The notes under the pieces were generated by a model, which saw nothing but the letters and a program-made list of their open reading frames with translations, did no database searches and was not told where the DNA came from. From positions 1-46,061 of the forward strand of contig CACYGY010000069.1 of NCBI GenBank assembly GCA_902774025.1: DNA of 46,061 bases. The letters run 5' to 3'. This DNA is from an uncultured Eubacteriales bacterium. Its GTDB lineage: Bacteria > Bacillota > Clostridia > Christensenellales > Aristaeellaceae. Made by a program: the position numbers and the translations under genes. Of this stretch, positions 1-9,033 are shown piece after piece (position 1 is the stretch's first letter; each line of letters starts with the position of its first letter).

Positions 1-2
1 AT

Positions 3-455
3 GCCCATGCTTTCACGGGAGGATTCGCGCATTCTCTTGACAGTAAGGGACGTATGGTCGTGCCTCAGAGCTTTCGTGCGGATCTGGGTCCGACGTTCTA
101 TATTGCCCCCTCCCATGATTTCCATGCCATCGGTCTGTATCCCAATCTGACCTGGGCCAGGCTCAGAGACCAGTACCGCCGGAAGGAGTCCATGAATCCC
201 CTGGTCATCCGTTACCTGGAACTGTTTGACGCCTACTCCTACTCCGGACAGGTGATGGACGGTCAGGGCAGGGTCCTCCTCCCGGCGCAGATCCGTCAGC
301 TTGTCCTGAAGGAAGAAAAGGATGTGGAAATCACGGGAAATACGGATCATATTCTTGTGACAGCTTCCGCGAGCTTTGAGGAGAAGAAGCGGAAAGTGCT
401 GGAGAATATGGAGGAAATTCTGGCAGCCATGGCGGGAAGGCAGGGTGCAGGCTGA
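3..455 (+). CDS. mraZ: Transcriptional regulator MraZ (5' end cut by window)
   Basis: MraZ is the DNA-binding regulator that opens most dcw clusters. The frame is open from base 3, before the first internal ATG at 54, and the residues encoded by that upstream stretch (FTGGFAHSLDSKGRMVVPQS) match the conserved N-terminal AbrB-like half of MraZ, so the true start lies just outside the window and only a few residues are missing. About 150 residues are visible, the usual family length. A second AbrB-like half begins near DAYSYSGQVMDGQGRVLLP. It is followed after 22 bases by the ftsL-like gene rather than by rsmH (mraW), the usual neighbour. The identification is firm; only the start is unseen. 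Confidence 0.93.
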   Translation, partial: AHAFTGGFAHSLDSKGRMVVPQSFRADLGPTFYIAPSHDFHAIGLYPNLTWARLRDQYRRKESMNPLVIRYLELFDAYSYSGQVMDGQGRVLLPAQIRQLVLKEEKDVEITGNTDHILVTASASFEEKKRKVLENMEEILAAMAGRQGAG

Positions 456-477
456 GAAGAAAGCGGGGTGATCACAG

Positions 478-1059
478 GTGGAACGCAGGAGACGAAGGAT
501 GCGCTACGTGGAATCCGGAGAACCGGTTCCGGACGCGCTGTATCGGGACATCACGGACCGGCGCGGAAACACGCAGGACAGGAAGGATGTCCGGACAATT
601 GAAGTGGAGACCGAGTTCCCTGTGGTCAACGGTGACCGCAGCGTGACCTACTATACTGCCGAGGGGCGGAACGGGCGGCGTCTGAGAGCGGAAATGAGTC
701 CGGAAAGTCTGCGGAAGGAGAGCGTGCCTCTTCTGGATCGGAATGGAGTCCGGGCTTCCGTTATGGTGCCTGTCCTGATTGCATTCGCGCTGGTTCTGCT
801 GATATTTTTTTTCATTGGAAGGGGACGTGTCAACGCCAAGCAGCGCAGAACATCGATTCTGATCACCCGGATTGAGAATGTGGAGCGGGAGTGCGAGCAG
901 ATCCGGGAAGCCATCGACGAGAAAACAGAGAAGCTGAATGTGGGCAGAAGGGCCGTGGACCTGGGAATGATGGCATCCACCAGCGCCAGGTCCGTGCCGC
1001 TCTGGGTTCCGGAGAACGCCGAGCTGACACTTCCGGATGTCAGTCTGTACTCACAGTGA
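478..1059 (+). CDS. ftsL: FtsL-like cell division protein (single-pass, coiled coil)
   Basis: A 193-residue protein with a long charged, Arg-rich cytoplasmic N-terminus, one membrane helix at about residues 93-115 (VMVPVLIAFALVLLIFFFIG) and a following heptad-like stretch (IENVERECEQIREAIDEKTEKL), which is the FtsL/DivIC architecture. FtsL forms the FtsLB-FtsQ (DivIB) complex that activates septal peptidoglycan synthesis. Typical FtsL is nearer 110-120 residues, so the N-terminal tail is long. The GTG at 478 follows GGGGTGATC; an ATG at 499 with AGGAG at 487-491 is an equally good start and would give 186 residues. The call rests on topology and on its place between mraZ and murE, as FtsL sequences are poorly conserved. 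Confidence 0.72.
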   Translation: MERRRRRMRYVESGEPVPDALYRDITDRRGNTQDRKDVRTIEVETEFPVVNGDRSVTYYTAEGRNGRRLRAEMSPESLRKESVPLLDRNGVRASVMVPVLIAFALVLLIFFFIGRGRVNAKQRRTSILITRIENVERECEQIREAIDEKTEKLNVGRRAVDLGMMASTSARSVPLWVPENAELTLPDVSLYSQ

Positions 1060-1106
1060 GTTCCCTGCAGGGGAAGACCGACCGTAATGATGGAGTTGAG
1101 CATGTC

Positions 1107-2573
1107 GTGAAAACACTCAGAGAACTGATCAAGGATATGCCATATTTCCTGGAGAGCAGAGGAGATCTGGACACGGAGGTATGGGACCTGACGGCATCCA
1201 GCCGGGACCGAACCGACAAGGGACTGTTCTTTTGCTTTGTGGGCGCCCATTTTGACGCTCATGATTATGCTCCCCAGGCCGTGGAGAACGGCAGTGTCGC
1301 TCTGGTGGTGGAACACTTTCTGAATCTGGATGTGCCTCAGATCCGGGTCAGCCATGGACGCAGGGCAATGGCCCGCATGGCGGCGGCGTTTTATGACTGG
1401 CCTTCCAGAAAGCTGAAGCTCTGCGGAATCACAGGCACCAAGGGAAAAACGACAACCAGCTATATGTTCAAAACGATCTGCGAGACGGCGGGGTATCGCT
1501 GCGGACTGATCGGCACGACGGGCACGCTGATCGGGAACAGGATGCTGGCTTCCCACCTCACAACACCCGATCCCGTGGAACTTCAGAAAACGCTCCACGA
1601 CATGGTGGAAGAGCATGTGGATATTGTCGGCATGGAAGTCAGCGCCCATGCCATTGACATGAACCGCCTGGACGGCATGATTTTTGAGTGCGCCTGTTAC
1701 ACTAATCTCAGTCAGGACCATCTGGACTATTTCGGGGATATGGAAACCTATTTCCAGACGAAAAAGAGTTTTCTGATTTCCGACCAGGTCCTGAATACGG
1801 TCATCAACGCGGATGAGGACAGTTCCGCGAGGGTTCTTGAAGAACTGAAGACTCCCCATGTCAGTTACGGAATCAGTGCCGATGCTGACGTGTTTGCCAG
1901 GGACATTGAGATCACGGAGGACGGCGTAAGTTTTGACATGCTGCTGAGAAGCATGCCTTTCGCCAGGGTCTCCCTGAAGATGACGGGTACTTTTAATGTC
2001 TACAATGCCCTGGCGGCTTCCGCCATGGCCATGGTCCTGGGGATCGAGCCGGAAATGATCCGCAGGGGGCTGGAAACCATTCAGTCGGTGCCGGGACGGA
2101 TTGAGACGCTCCAGACAGAAACACCCTACAAGGTGATTCTGGATTATTCCCATTCTCCGGACGCACTGAAAAATATACTGCAGACGGTCCGCGAGTTTTC
2201 CAAGGGCCGGGTGATCGCCCTGTTCGGCTGCGGCGGCGACCGGGATCATGGAAAGCGCCCGAAAATGGGCCGTATCGGAGGCGAACTGGCGGATTACTGT
2301 ATCCTGACCAGCGATAATCCCCGGGGGGAGGATCCCATGGCCATTCTGGATGCCATTGAGGCGGGGATTCGCCCCACAGGGAAGCCCTATCAGGTGATAG
2401 AGGACCGTCGGGAAGCCATCCGGGCGGCCCTAAAAATGGCAAGGGAAGGGGACATCATCGTCCTTGCCGGCAAGGGTCATGAAACCTATCAGGAGATTAA
2501 GGGCGTCCGGCGTCCTTTCAATGAAAAAATGGTGGTTCGTGAACTGCTGGATGAAATGCGTGAAGGAAGGTAA
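1107..2573 (+). CDS. murE: UDP-MurNAc-L-Ala-D-Glu:meso-diaminopimelate ligase MurE
   Basis: MurE adds the third amino acid to the cytoplasmic UDP-MurNAc peptide. The GTG at 1107 is chosen because the protein then begins MKTLRELI, as MurE proteins do, and has 488 residues, the normal length; the open frame upstream overlaps ftsL and lacks homology. The ATP loop GTKGKTT lies near residues 109-116, the central STLT-type region follows (HLTTPDP), and the C-terminal domain carries DNPRGEDP near residue 403. DNPR is the signature of meso-diaminopimelate-adding enzymes, so the wall is probably of the meso-DAP type. The closing GKGHETYQ motif is also present. It sits 47 bases after the ftsL-like gene and 6 bases before mraY. 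Confidence 0.95.
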   Translation: MKTLRELIKDMPYFLESRGDLDTEVWDLTASSRDRTDKGLFFCFVGAHFDAHDYAPQAVENGSVALVVEHFLNLDVPQIRVSHGRRAMARMAAAFYDWPSRKLKLCGITGTKGKTTTSYMFKTICETAGYRCGLIGTTGTLIGNRMLASHLTTPDPVELQKTLHDMVEEHVDIVGMEVSAHAIDMNRLDGMIFECACYTNLSQDHLDYFGDMETYFQTKKSFLISDQVLNTVINADEDSSARVLEELKTPHVSYGISADADVFARDIEITEDGVSFDMLLRSMPFARVSLKMTGTFNVYNALAASAMAMVLGIEPEMIRRGLETIQSVPGRIETLQTETPYKVILDYSHSPDALKNILQTVREFSKGRVIALFGCGGDRDHGKRPKMGRIGGELADYCILTSDNPRGEDPMAILDAIEAGIRPTGKPYQVIEDRREAIRAALKMAREGDIIVLAGKGHETYQEIKGVRRPFNEKMVVRELLDEMREGR

Positions 2574-2579
2574 TCAGGT

Positions 2580-3593
2580 ATGTGGAAACTGGTCATGGGG
2601 CTGATCTGCAGCTGGGTCCTGGTTTTGCTCATAGGGAAGAAAACGATCATGGCACTCCGCAGACTTCACTTCGGACAGACCATCTATGACCTGGGACCTC
2701 AGGCACATAAGGGCAAGCAGGGCACACCTATCATGGGCGGCCTCATGATGGCCTGCGCCGTACTGATCATGTCCCTGTGCTTTCATCCCACACCCTTTTC
2801 AGGCGTGTGGGATTTCACCCTTGCCCTTCTGGCAATGTCTCTTCTATCCATGGCCATCGGATTTGCGGATGACTACACCAAGGCAGTCAGAAAACAGCAC
2901 GAAGGACTGAAACCGAAACAGAAACTGTTCCTGCAGATTCCTCTTTCCGCACTCTTTGCCTTTTACTGCTACAAAAACCCCTGTATCGGTTCCCGTGTCC
3001 TGCTGCCCTTTTCAGGGACAGAGTGGGAACTGGGAATATTTTACATTCCTCTGATGACGCTCCTGGGCATTTTCATTGTGAATTCCTGCAATCTCCAGGA
3101 CGGCGTGGACGGGTTGCTGTCAACGGTGACAGCTGTTTCCATGCCGGGATGGGCCGCCCTGGGAATCCTGGTGTTCATGCTCCGCCCCGGTGAGGCAGCA
3201 GGGGAAAATCATCTGAATCTTGCCTCCTTTGCTTTGTGCCTGAGCGGTGCGGCGATGGGATTCCTCCGTTTCAACCGTCATCCGGCAAAGGTTTTCATGG
3301 GCGATACGGGGTCCATGTTCATCGGCGGGGCGGTGGCTGCTCTTGCCATGCTTACGCGCCAGCCCTTCCTGCTGCTCTTTCTCGCCATAGGCCCCATTGC
3401 CTCCAGCGTCAGTGTGATCATCCAGCGCATCTACTTCAAGCTGACTCATGGAAAGCGCATCTTCCGCATGTCGCCGATCCATCATCATTTTGAGCTGTCC
3501 GGTTACAGCGAAACGCAGATTGTGTCCATGTACGCCTGTGTGACCCTTGTCTTCACCCTGGCAGCGGTTCTGATTCAGATAAGGATTGGATGA
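2580..3593 (+). CDS. mraY: Phospho-N-acetylmuramoyl-pentapeptide-transferase MraY
   Basis: MraY is the integral membrane enzyme that moves phospho-MurNAc-pentapeptide onto undecaprenyl phosphate to give lipid I. The 337 residues are rich in hydrophobic segments from the very N-terminus. Family motifs are in order: FADDYTKA with the Asp pair, NLQDGVDGL near residue 170, MGDTGSMFIGG near 240, and MSPIHHHFELSG near the C-terminus, which is the Mg/UDP-binding HHH signature. An AAGGAAGG ribosome site sits just upstream of ATG 2580. The stop overlaps the murD start in ATGA, so the two are translationally coupled. murF, which usually precedes mraY, is missing. Confidence 0.96.
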   Translation: MWKLVMGLICSWVLVLLIGKKTIMALRRLHFGQTIYDLGPQAHKGKQGTPIMGGLMMACAVLIMSLCFHPTPFSGVWDFTLALLAMSLLSMAIGFADDYTKAVRKQHEGLKPKQKLFLQIPLSALFAFYCYKNPCIGSRVLLPFSGTEWELGIFYIPLMTLLGIFIVNSCNLQDGVDGLLSTVTAVSMPGWAALGILVFMLRPGEAAGENHLNLASFALCLSGAAMGFLRFNRHPAKVFMGDTGSMFIGGAVAALAMLTRQPFLLLFLAIGPIASSVSVIIQRIYFKLTHGKRIFRMSPIHHHFELSGYSETQIVSMYACVTLVFTLAAVLIQIRIG

Positions 3594-4966
3594 TAGATAT
3601 GATGCAGCTGAAAGGACGTAAAGCATGCGTGGCCGGTGCCGCGAGATCCGGAATCGCGGCAGCCCTCCTTCTTGTCCGGAATGGCGCGTCCGTTACATTG
3701 TATGACCAGAAGAAAATGGAAGACTTCGGCAGTGAACTGGATGTGCTGAAAAAAGAGGATATTCAGTTTGCCCTGGGTGTGGATCCGCTTTCTGTCCTGG
3801 AGGGAAAGGATCTGCTGGTGGTCAGCCCGGTCTTCCCGGAACAGGGCCCCATGATTCAGGAAAGCCGCAGAAGAGGCATTGAGACCATTGCGGAGATCGA
3901 ACTGGCCAGTCGGATGATGGATGGTCTGCTGGTATCCGTGACCGGAACCAACGGCAAGACCACAACGACAACGCTGACCCATGAGATTTTCTGCACCTCC
4001 GGCCGGAGAAGCCACGCGGTGGGGAATATCGGCTTTCCTTTCTGTCAGGCGGTTATGGAAGGCGGACCTGGGGACGTATACGTCTGTGAATGTTCCTCTT
4101 TTCAGATGGAGACGGTGAACGGCTTCCGCCCAAGAGCCGGCGCGTTTCTGAACCTGACGGAGGATCATCTCAACCGGCATGGGACGATGGAAGTCTATGC
4201 CGGACTGAAAATGCGGATGTTTGAGAAACAGAGTCCGTCCGATTATTCCATATTTAACGCGGATGATCCGGCTCTGGAAGCGTGGATTTCCCGTACCCCC
4301 GGTCATGTGCTTCTATTCTCCCGTAAAAGGGAAGTGGAGGAAGGCGCTTTTGTCCGGGACGGACGGATCATCGTCCGGCTGGAGGGAAAGGAAACGGAGA
4401 TCGCGGAAACGGGAGAGATCCGGATTCGGGGCCTGCACAGTCTGGAAAACGCGCTGGCGGCCGTGCTGCTGACTTTTGTCTGTGATGTGCCTCCGGAAGC
4501 AATCCGGAATACCCTCAGGACGTTCCCCGGGGTGGAACACCGGATTGAGTTTTGCGGGGATCATATGGGCATACGGTATTACAATGATTCCAAGGGAACC
4601 AATGTGGATTCCACCCTGCGGGCACTGGAAACCATGGACAGACCCACGGTGGTGATCCTGGGGGGATCTGACAAGCATGCGGATTTCCGGCCACTGGCCC
4701 GTGCCATGAAAGACTATTCCGCGATCCGTGGTGCCGTGCTCATCGGACAGACAGCGCCGCAGATTGAGCAGGCTCTGAGGGAAGTGGATTTCCGGTCTGT
4801 ATGGAATGAAAAGACCATGGAGGACGCGGTCCGCCGGGCGGTGAAGGAGGTTGGAGAGGGAAATGTACTTCTGTCACCGGCCTGCGCGTCCTTTGACATG
4901 TTCAGGGACTATGAACACAGGGGAAAAGTGTTCAAGGAGATTGTTCACACCATGACAGGGGGATGA
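3590..4966 (+). CDS. murD: UDP-N-acetylmuramoyl-L-alanine:D-glutamate ligase MurD
   Basis: MurD adds D-glutamate, the second residue of the muramyl peptide, in the cytoplasm. The 458-residue protein has the N-terminal Rossmann-like domain (KACVAGAARSGIAAA), the ATP loop GTNGKTTTT near residue 119, the SSFQ motif (ECSSFQMETV), the NLTEDHLNRHG stretch, and the C-terminal YNDSKGTNVDST signature that separates MurD from the other Mur ligases. It starts at an ATGA overlap with mraY and ends in an ATGA overlap with ftsQ. In most Bacillota ftsW and murG would follow; here ftsQ follows directly. Confidence 0.95.
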   Translation: MIDMMQLKGRKACVAGAARSGIAAALLLVRNGASVTLYDQKKMEDFGSELDVLKKEDIQFALGVDPLSVLEGKDLLVVSPVFPEQGPMIQESRRRGIETIAEIELASRMMDGLLVSVTGTNGKTTTTTLTHEIFCTSGRRSHAVGNIGFPFCQAVMEGGPGDVYVCECSSFQMETVNGFRPRAGAFLNLTEDHLNRHGTMEVYAGLKMRMFEKQSPSDYSIFNADDPALEAWISRTPGHVLLFSRKREVEEGAFVRDGRIIVRLEGKETEIAETGEIRIRGLHSLENALAAVLLTFVCDVPPEAIRNTLRTFPGVEHRIEFCGDHMGIRYYNDSKGTNVDSTLRALETMDRPTVVILGGSDKHADFRPLARAMKDYSAIRGAVLIGQTAPQIEQALREVDFRSVWNEKTMEDAVRRAVKEVGEGNVLLSPACASFDMFRDYEHRGKVFKEIVHTMTGG

Positions 4967-6195
4967 AGGGATTGCGGAGACACGAAAATAAGGGCGAGGA
5001 GAAAAGATGTCCTCCTTCCGGGGACAGTTTTCGTGTACCTGCAGACGAGATGACCAACTGGCAGACGGGCGGCTTCAGAATGCAGCCCACCCGGCTGGAG
5101 GAAGAGGAGGGCGTTCACGCGGGTAATGACCAGGGATACCGGGTGCCCTGGTCGGGGTCAGCCCCGGACTGGATGGATCCCTTCAATGACAGTGCTGTGG
5201 ACCCCTCCATCGTCAAGGAGCGTTCCACCAATCTGGTGGATCATGTGGGCGGGTTCTGGGCAGGCTCACTGGACGCCTATACCCCTGCCCCTGACGGGAC
5301 AGCCGCTGTTCGGATGCAGGGAGCGGAGGCACAGGCAGAATCCCGTCCGCATCTGAAGATAAACCGCCGTTTACTGATCCGCGTACTTGCGATTTTTGCG
5401 GTGCTCCTCACCCTGCTTCTGGTGACGAGGTTTGTTTTTCTTTCTGTCCGGGGCGTTACGGTCAGAGGGAATGCGTATGTGAGCTCAACGGAGGTCATCC
5501 GGCTGAGCGGAATTCAGAACGGTATGAATGTGCTGAGCCTGAATGCGGATCAGATCAGACAGCGCATCAGTCAGAACCGTTATCTGATTCTGAAGCGCGT
5601 CGCGCACCGTGACGATGATTACCGCCAGATCATTCTGGAGGTTGAGGAGCGGAAACAGGATGCCTATGTGATCTTCTGCGGGATTCATTACCTGATCGAT
5701 GAGACCGGTATGGTTCTGGATTCGGTCAGAACCTCCTCCCTTTCCAGAAAAGATCTGGCGAACGCCGAACTGGGGGACAGGGAGCGGCAGCAGATGTTTA
5801 TCCTGGACGGGCAGGAAGCCTCCAAGCTCCAGAAGCCTTTTGAAAACATGCTTAGAGTTGAGGGTATGAACATATCCAACTGCTCTGTGGGATCAAGGAT
5901 CGCACTGAAATCCGGCAGCAACGGTCAGATGGAGATCTTCCGGAAGGTCATCCGGGAAATGGAGATCATGGACATGGCAGGCGTCATCCGGGAACTGTAT
6001 CTGAAGGATCAGGAGAATATCTGCCTGTACACCTGTGACGGCTATTATGTGCGCCTGGGAAATGCGGACAGGATTCATGCCAAGCTCAGGGCTCTGAAGC
6101 TGACGCTGGAGGCCATGAAGGATCTTGACTGCAGGGACGGCACGATAGATGTGGAGACACCGGAAAAGCCGACTTGGATTCCCGATGGTGCCTGA
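4963..6195 (+). CDS. ftsQ: Cell division protein FtsQ/DivIB
   Basis: FtsQ (DivIB) is a single-pass divisome protein whose POTRA domain acts outside the membrane with FtsL and DivIC. The 410-residue protein has an unusually long, hydrophilic cytoplasmic tail of about 135 residues, one membrane helix near residues 138-160 (VLAIFAVLLTLLLVTRFVFL), then a POTRA domain beginning RGVTVRGNAYVSSTEVIRLS and containing the expected VEERKQDAYV strand, followed by the beta domain. The start overlaps murD (ATGA). The N-terminal tail has no recognisable domain. A promoter for ftsA lies just downstream. Confidence 0.88.
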   Translation: MKGLRRHENKGEEKRCPPSGDSFRVPADEMTNWQTGGFRMQPTRLEEEEGVHAGNDQGYRVPWSGSAPDWMDPFNDSAVDPSIVKERSTNLVDHVGGFWAGSLDAYTPAPDGTAAVRMQGAEAQAESRPHLKINRRLLIRVLAIFAVLLTLLLVTRFVFLSVRGVTVRGNAYVSSTEVIRLSGIQNGMNVLSLNADQIRQRISQNRYLILKRVAHRDDDYRQIILEVEERKQDAYVIFCGIHYLIDETGMVLDSVRTSSLSRKDLANAELGDRERQQMFILDGQEASKLQKPFENMLRVEGMNISNCSVGSRIALKSGSNGQMEIFRKVIREMEIMDMAGVIRELYLKDQENICLYTCDGYYVRLGNADRIHAKLRALKLTLEAMKDLDCRDGTIDVETPEKPTWIPDGA

Positions 6196-6211
6196 GGGCG
6201 GAAACACAGTC

Positions 6212-6240
6212 TTGCGTGAAAAGAGTAAAGCATGTATAAT
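6212..6240 (+). promoter_or_regulatory. SigmaA-type promoter ahead of ftsA
   Basis: TTGCGT at 6212-6217 and a perfect TATAAT at 6235-6240 are separated by 17 bases. The site lies in the only sizeable gap of the dcw cluster (6196-6300) and would drive ftsA-ftsZ separately from the upstream wall genes. Read from sequence only. Confidence 0.6.
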
Positions 6241-6300
6241 CAAAAATAGGCCCGTGTCATTGCTGAAATGGACGGCCTGATCAACAGGGAGGTAAGTCAG

Positions 6301-7497
6301 ATGAAGACCACGATTGCGGCCATTGACTTTGGGACGAGCAAGATTGTGACGCTAGTGGCTGAAAACAGCGGACGGGCCCGCTGTGATATCGTGGGGACAG
6401 GTATTGCTGCTTATGACGGATATCTGCCGGAGGGATGGAATAATCCCGGGGAGCTGGATGACCAGATCATGGCATGCATTACTGATGTGGAAAAACAGCT
6501 TCGCCACAGGAAGATTCATAATCTGAACGTGGGCGTTCCGGCGGTATTTACCAAGGTTTATGCCGTGCAGGCCAAGGTTGCTCTCAAGGGAACCGAACCA
6601 CGGGTGACCAGTCAGGATGTCAGTGAGATCTTCCGGATCGCGGAGAACAATCTCGGGCCGACCATGGGCGTGACCATTCATACTTCACCCGCATGGTTCA
6701 GAGTGGACGGCGGCATGAAGACCATGGAGCCCGTGGGAATGCGGGGGCGTGAGCTGACGGCGCTGATCTCTTTTGTGGTGGCTGATCAGTCCTTCCTGGA
6801 TGAGGTGAATGACCGGCTTACCAGACTTGGGTTTGTTGTGGACGGATTTTATTCCACAGCCGCGGGAGAGGCTCTTCTCTTCCTTCCCGGAGCGGACCGT
6901 GACAAGACCTGCGCGCTCATTGATGTGGGATATCTCAGCACGGATCTGCTGGTGGTGGAAGGAGACGCCATCATTTTCATGGAGACCATTGACCTTGGCG
7001 GTGCCAACATGGCTGTGGACCTTGCTTATGGACTGGATATTCCCCTGAGCGAAGCGGAGGAGAAGATCAAGAGGCAGTTTGTCTTTGGTACGGATACGGC
7101 GGACAGGGTATATGAGCTTCCCGGAGCAGACGGTCAGAAGCCCCGTTCCTTTACAAGGGATGAGGTGGCGGCCATCATTCAGCCCAGGGTGGACGAGCTG
7201 GCGCAGGAAATCCTGGACCGTCTGGAAAAGGCCAATAATCCTCTGGGAAAATGGTCCAATATCTATCTGACAGGCGGCGGTCTTTCCTTCAACAGAGGCG
7301 GGCGTGAGTATCTGGCGGCCAAACTGAAGAGACCGCTGAGGGATACGCCCAAACGCACCACAACATTTAACAGCCATTCCTATTCCAGCACGCTGGGACT
7401 GATGGACCTGATCATTGACACGGTTGAGCAGACGCATCAGCCGCAGTCCAAGGGCGGGGTCATCGGCGAGTTTTTCCGCAGTCTCCTGGGAGGCTGA
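6301..7497 (+). CDS. ftsA: Cell division protein FtsA
   Basis: FtsA is the actin-like ATPase that tethers FtsZ to the membrane. The ATG at 6301 is taken because GGGAGG lies 8 bases before it at 6287-6292; an in-frame ATG at 6268 lacks a site. The 398-residue protein opens with the phosphate-1 motif [16 protein letters not shown], has the 1C subdomain, phosphate-2 motif ([19 protein letters not shown]), the adenosine motif ([10 protein letters not shown]), and ends in an amphipathic membrane-targeting helix ([13 protein letters not shown]). It has its own promoter and sits 47 bases before ftsZ. Confidence 0.93.
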   Translation: MKTTIAAIDFGTSKIVTLVAENSGRARCDIVGTGIAAYDGYLPEGWNNPGELDDQIMACITDVEKQLRHRKIHNLNVGVPAVFTKVYAVQAKVALKGTEPRVTSQDVSEIFRIAENNLGPTMGVTIHTSPAWFRVDGGMKTMEPVGMRGRELTALISFVVADQSFLDEVNDRLTRLGFVVDGFYSTAAGEALLFLPGADRDKTCALIDVGYLSTDLLVVEGDAIIFMETIDLGGANMAVDLAYGLDIPLSEAEEKIKRQFVFGTDTADRVYELPGADGQKPRSFTRDEVAAIIQPRVDELAQEILDRLEKANNPLGKWSNIYLTGGGLSFNRGGREYLAAKLKRPLRDTPKRTTTFNSHSYSSTLGLMDLIIDTVEQTHQPQSKGGVIGEFFRSLLGG

Positions 7498-7544
7498 CAG
7501 GACGGAAGACAGGGATAATGTCAAGGAAGTCAGGAGGATGCAGA

Positions 7545-8969
7545 ATGATTGAGTTCCAGAACGACGATCAGGGCAGTTTTGCTTCCATAAAGGTGGTAGG
7601 CTGCGGTGGCGGCGGAAACAATGCCGTCAATCGCATGGTGGAGGCGGGGCTTCGAGGTGTGGAGTTTATCTCCGTCAACACGGACCGCCAGGCTCTTGGC
7701 ATGTCCAATGCGTCCGTCAAAATTCAGATCGGTGAAAAGCTGACCAAGGGATTGGGAGCCGGCGCCGTACCCGAGGTGGGCAGGCGCGCCGCCGAGGAGA
7801 GCAGGGAGGAGATCGCCGCGGCTCTGGAAGGCGCGGATCTGGTCTTTGTGACGGCGGGCATGGGCGGCGGAACCGGGACCGGGGCCGCGCCTATTGTGGC
7901 GGAAGTGGCCAGGGATGTCGGCGCTCTCACCATCGCAGTGGTGACCAAGCCCTTCACTTTTGAGGGAAAGCAGCGCATGAAGAATGCGGAAGCCGGCATC
8001 AATGATCTGAAGCAGCGTGTGGATACCCTGGTGGTGATTCCCAATGACCGTCTGCTGCAGGTGGTGAGCAAGGGAACCAGCATGCTGGAGGCGTTCCGTA
8101 CGGCGGATGACGTTCTGCGGCAGGGTATTCAGGGCATTTCCGATCTGATTGCCGTACCGGCCCTCATCAATCTGGACTTTGCCGATGTGAAGACCGTCAT
8201 GGAAAGCGGCGGTCTTGCGCATATGGGCATTGGCACCGGCAAGGGTGAGAACCGCATGGTGACAGCCGCCAAGGACGCGATTTCCAGCCCGCTGCTGGAG
8301 ACCAATATTGACGGCGCAAGGGCGGTTCTGATCAATATCACCGGCGGCAGCGACATTTCCATCATGGATATCAACGAAGCCGCCAACATGGTCATGCAGG
8401 CTGCGGATCCCGATGCTAACATCATCTTTGGCGCAGGCATTGACGAGAGTCTCGGGGAAGAAGTCCGGATTACCGTTATCGCCACAGGCTTTGAAAAGAC
8501 GCCATTCCCGCCCAGAGACCCCGTGCGCAAGCCGCGGGAACAGGAGCGGGACCGGCTCTACGGCAATTCTTCAGCCTTTACCCCTGCTTCTTCCTTCTCT
8601 TCCGCCTTTGCCTCGGCACCTGCGGGCGGGGTGGATTATGATGGTCTGAAGACCCAGCAGGGCATGGGCTCCGACACCGCACAGTATGTGTCGGCGAGCC
8701 GTCCTTCCATGGGCGTGCCGGGCATGCAGCAGGGAATGCAGGGGATGCAGGGTGGCTACAGTCAGGGGTATAGTTTCCCTCAGGCACAGCCCCAGCAGCC
8801 TGTTTATGGCCAGCCGCAGCATTTCTCTCAGCCTGTCCAGATGCCTTATCAGCCCACTTTCGGTTCCACGCAGAATATGCAGCCGGTACAGGAAACACAG
8901 AACACACAGAATACGGCCATGCAGAAGGATGACAAGGGTATTCCTGCTTACCTGAATCGTCGGCGCTGA
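7545..8969 (+). CDS. ftsZ: Cell division protein FtsZ
   Basis: FtsZ is the tubulin-like GTPase that forms the division ring. ATG 7545 is preferred over 7518 because AGGAGG (7532-7537) is placed 7 bases before it and the protein then starts MIEFQND. The GTP-binding core is complete: [15 protein letters not shown] at the N-terminus, [10 protein letters not shown] near residue 107, and the T7 loop region [11 protein letters not shown]. After about residue 320 comes a Gln/Met/Gly-rich disordered linker with repeats of GMQ, and then the conserved C-terminal peptide [10 protein letters not shown] that binds FtsA and other partners. Total 474 residues, somewhat long because of the linker. Confidence 0.97.
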   Translation: MIEFQNDDQGSFASIKVVGCGGGGNNAVNRMVEAGLRGVEFISVNTDRQALGMSNASVKIQIGEKLTKGLGAGAVPEVGRRAAEESREEIAAALEGADLVFVTAGMGGGTGTGAAPIVAEVARDVGALTIAVVTKPFTFEGKQRMKNAEAGINDLKQRVDTLVVIPNDRLLQVVSKGTSMLEAFRTADDVLRQGIQGISDLIAVPALINLDFADVKTVMESGGLAHMGIGTGKGENRMVTAAKDAISSPLLETNIDGARAVLINITGGSDISIMDINEAANMVMQAADPDANIIFGAGIDESLGEEVRITVIATGFEKTPFPPRDPVRKPREQERDRLYGNSSAFTPASSFSSAFASAPAGGVDYDGLKTQQGMGSDTAQYVSASRPSMGVPGMQQGMQGMQGGYSQGYSFPQAQPQQPVYGQPQHFSQPVQMPYQPTFGSTQNMQPVQETQNTQNTAMQKDDKGIPAYLNRRR

Positions 8970-8982
8970 ATCTGAGACCAAG

Positions 8983-9009
8983 GCCTGTCCCGTGGCGGAC
9001 AGGCTTTTT
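8983..9009 (+). terminator. Rho-independent terminator after ftsZ
   Basis: GCCTGTCC (8983-8990) pairs with GGACAGGC (8997-9004) around a six-base loop and is followed by TTTTT. It closes the dcw cluster. Confidence 0.88.
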
Positions 9010-9033
9010 GATTCCTATAAAGGAGAGAAGATC

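Noticed and set aside
651..2249. 532-residue open frame on the minus strand across ftsL and murE
   Set aside because: It is antisense to a clear murE, has no recognisable motif and no ribosome site; long antisense frames are expected at this base composition.
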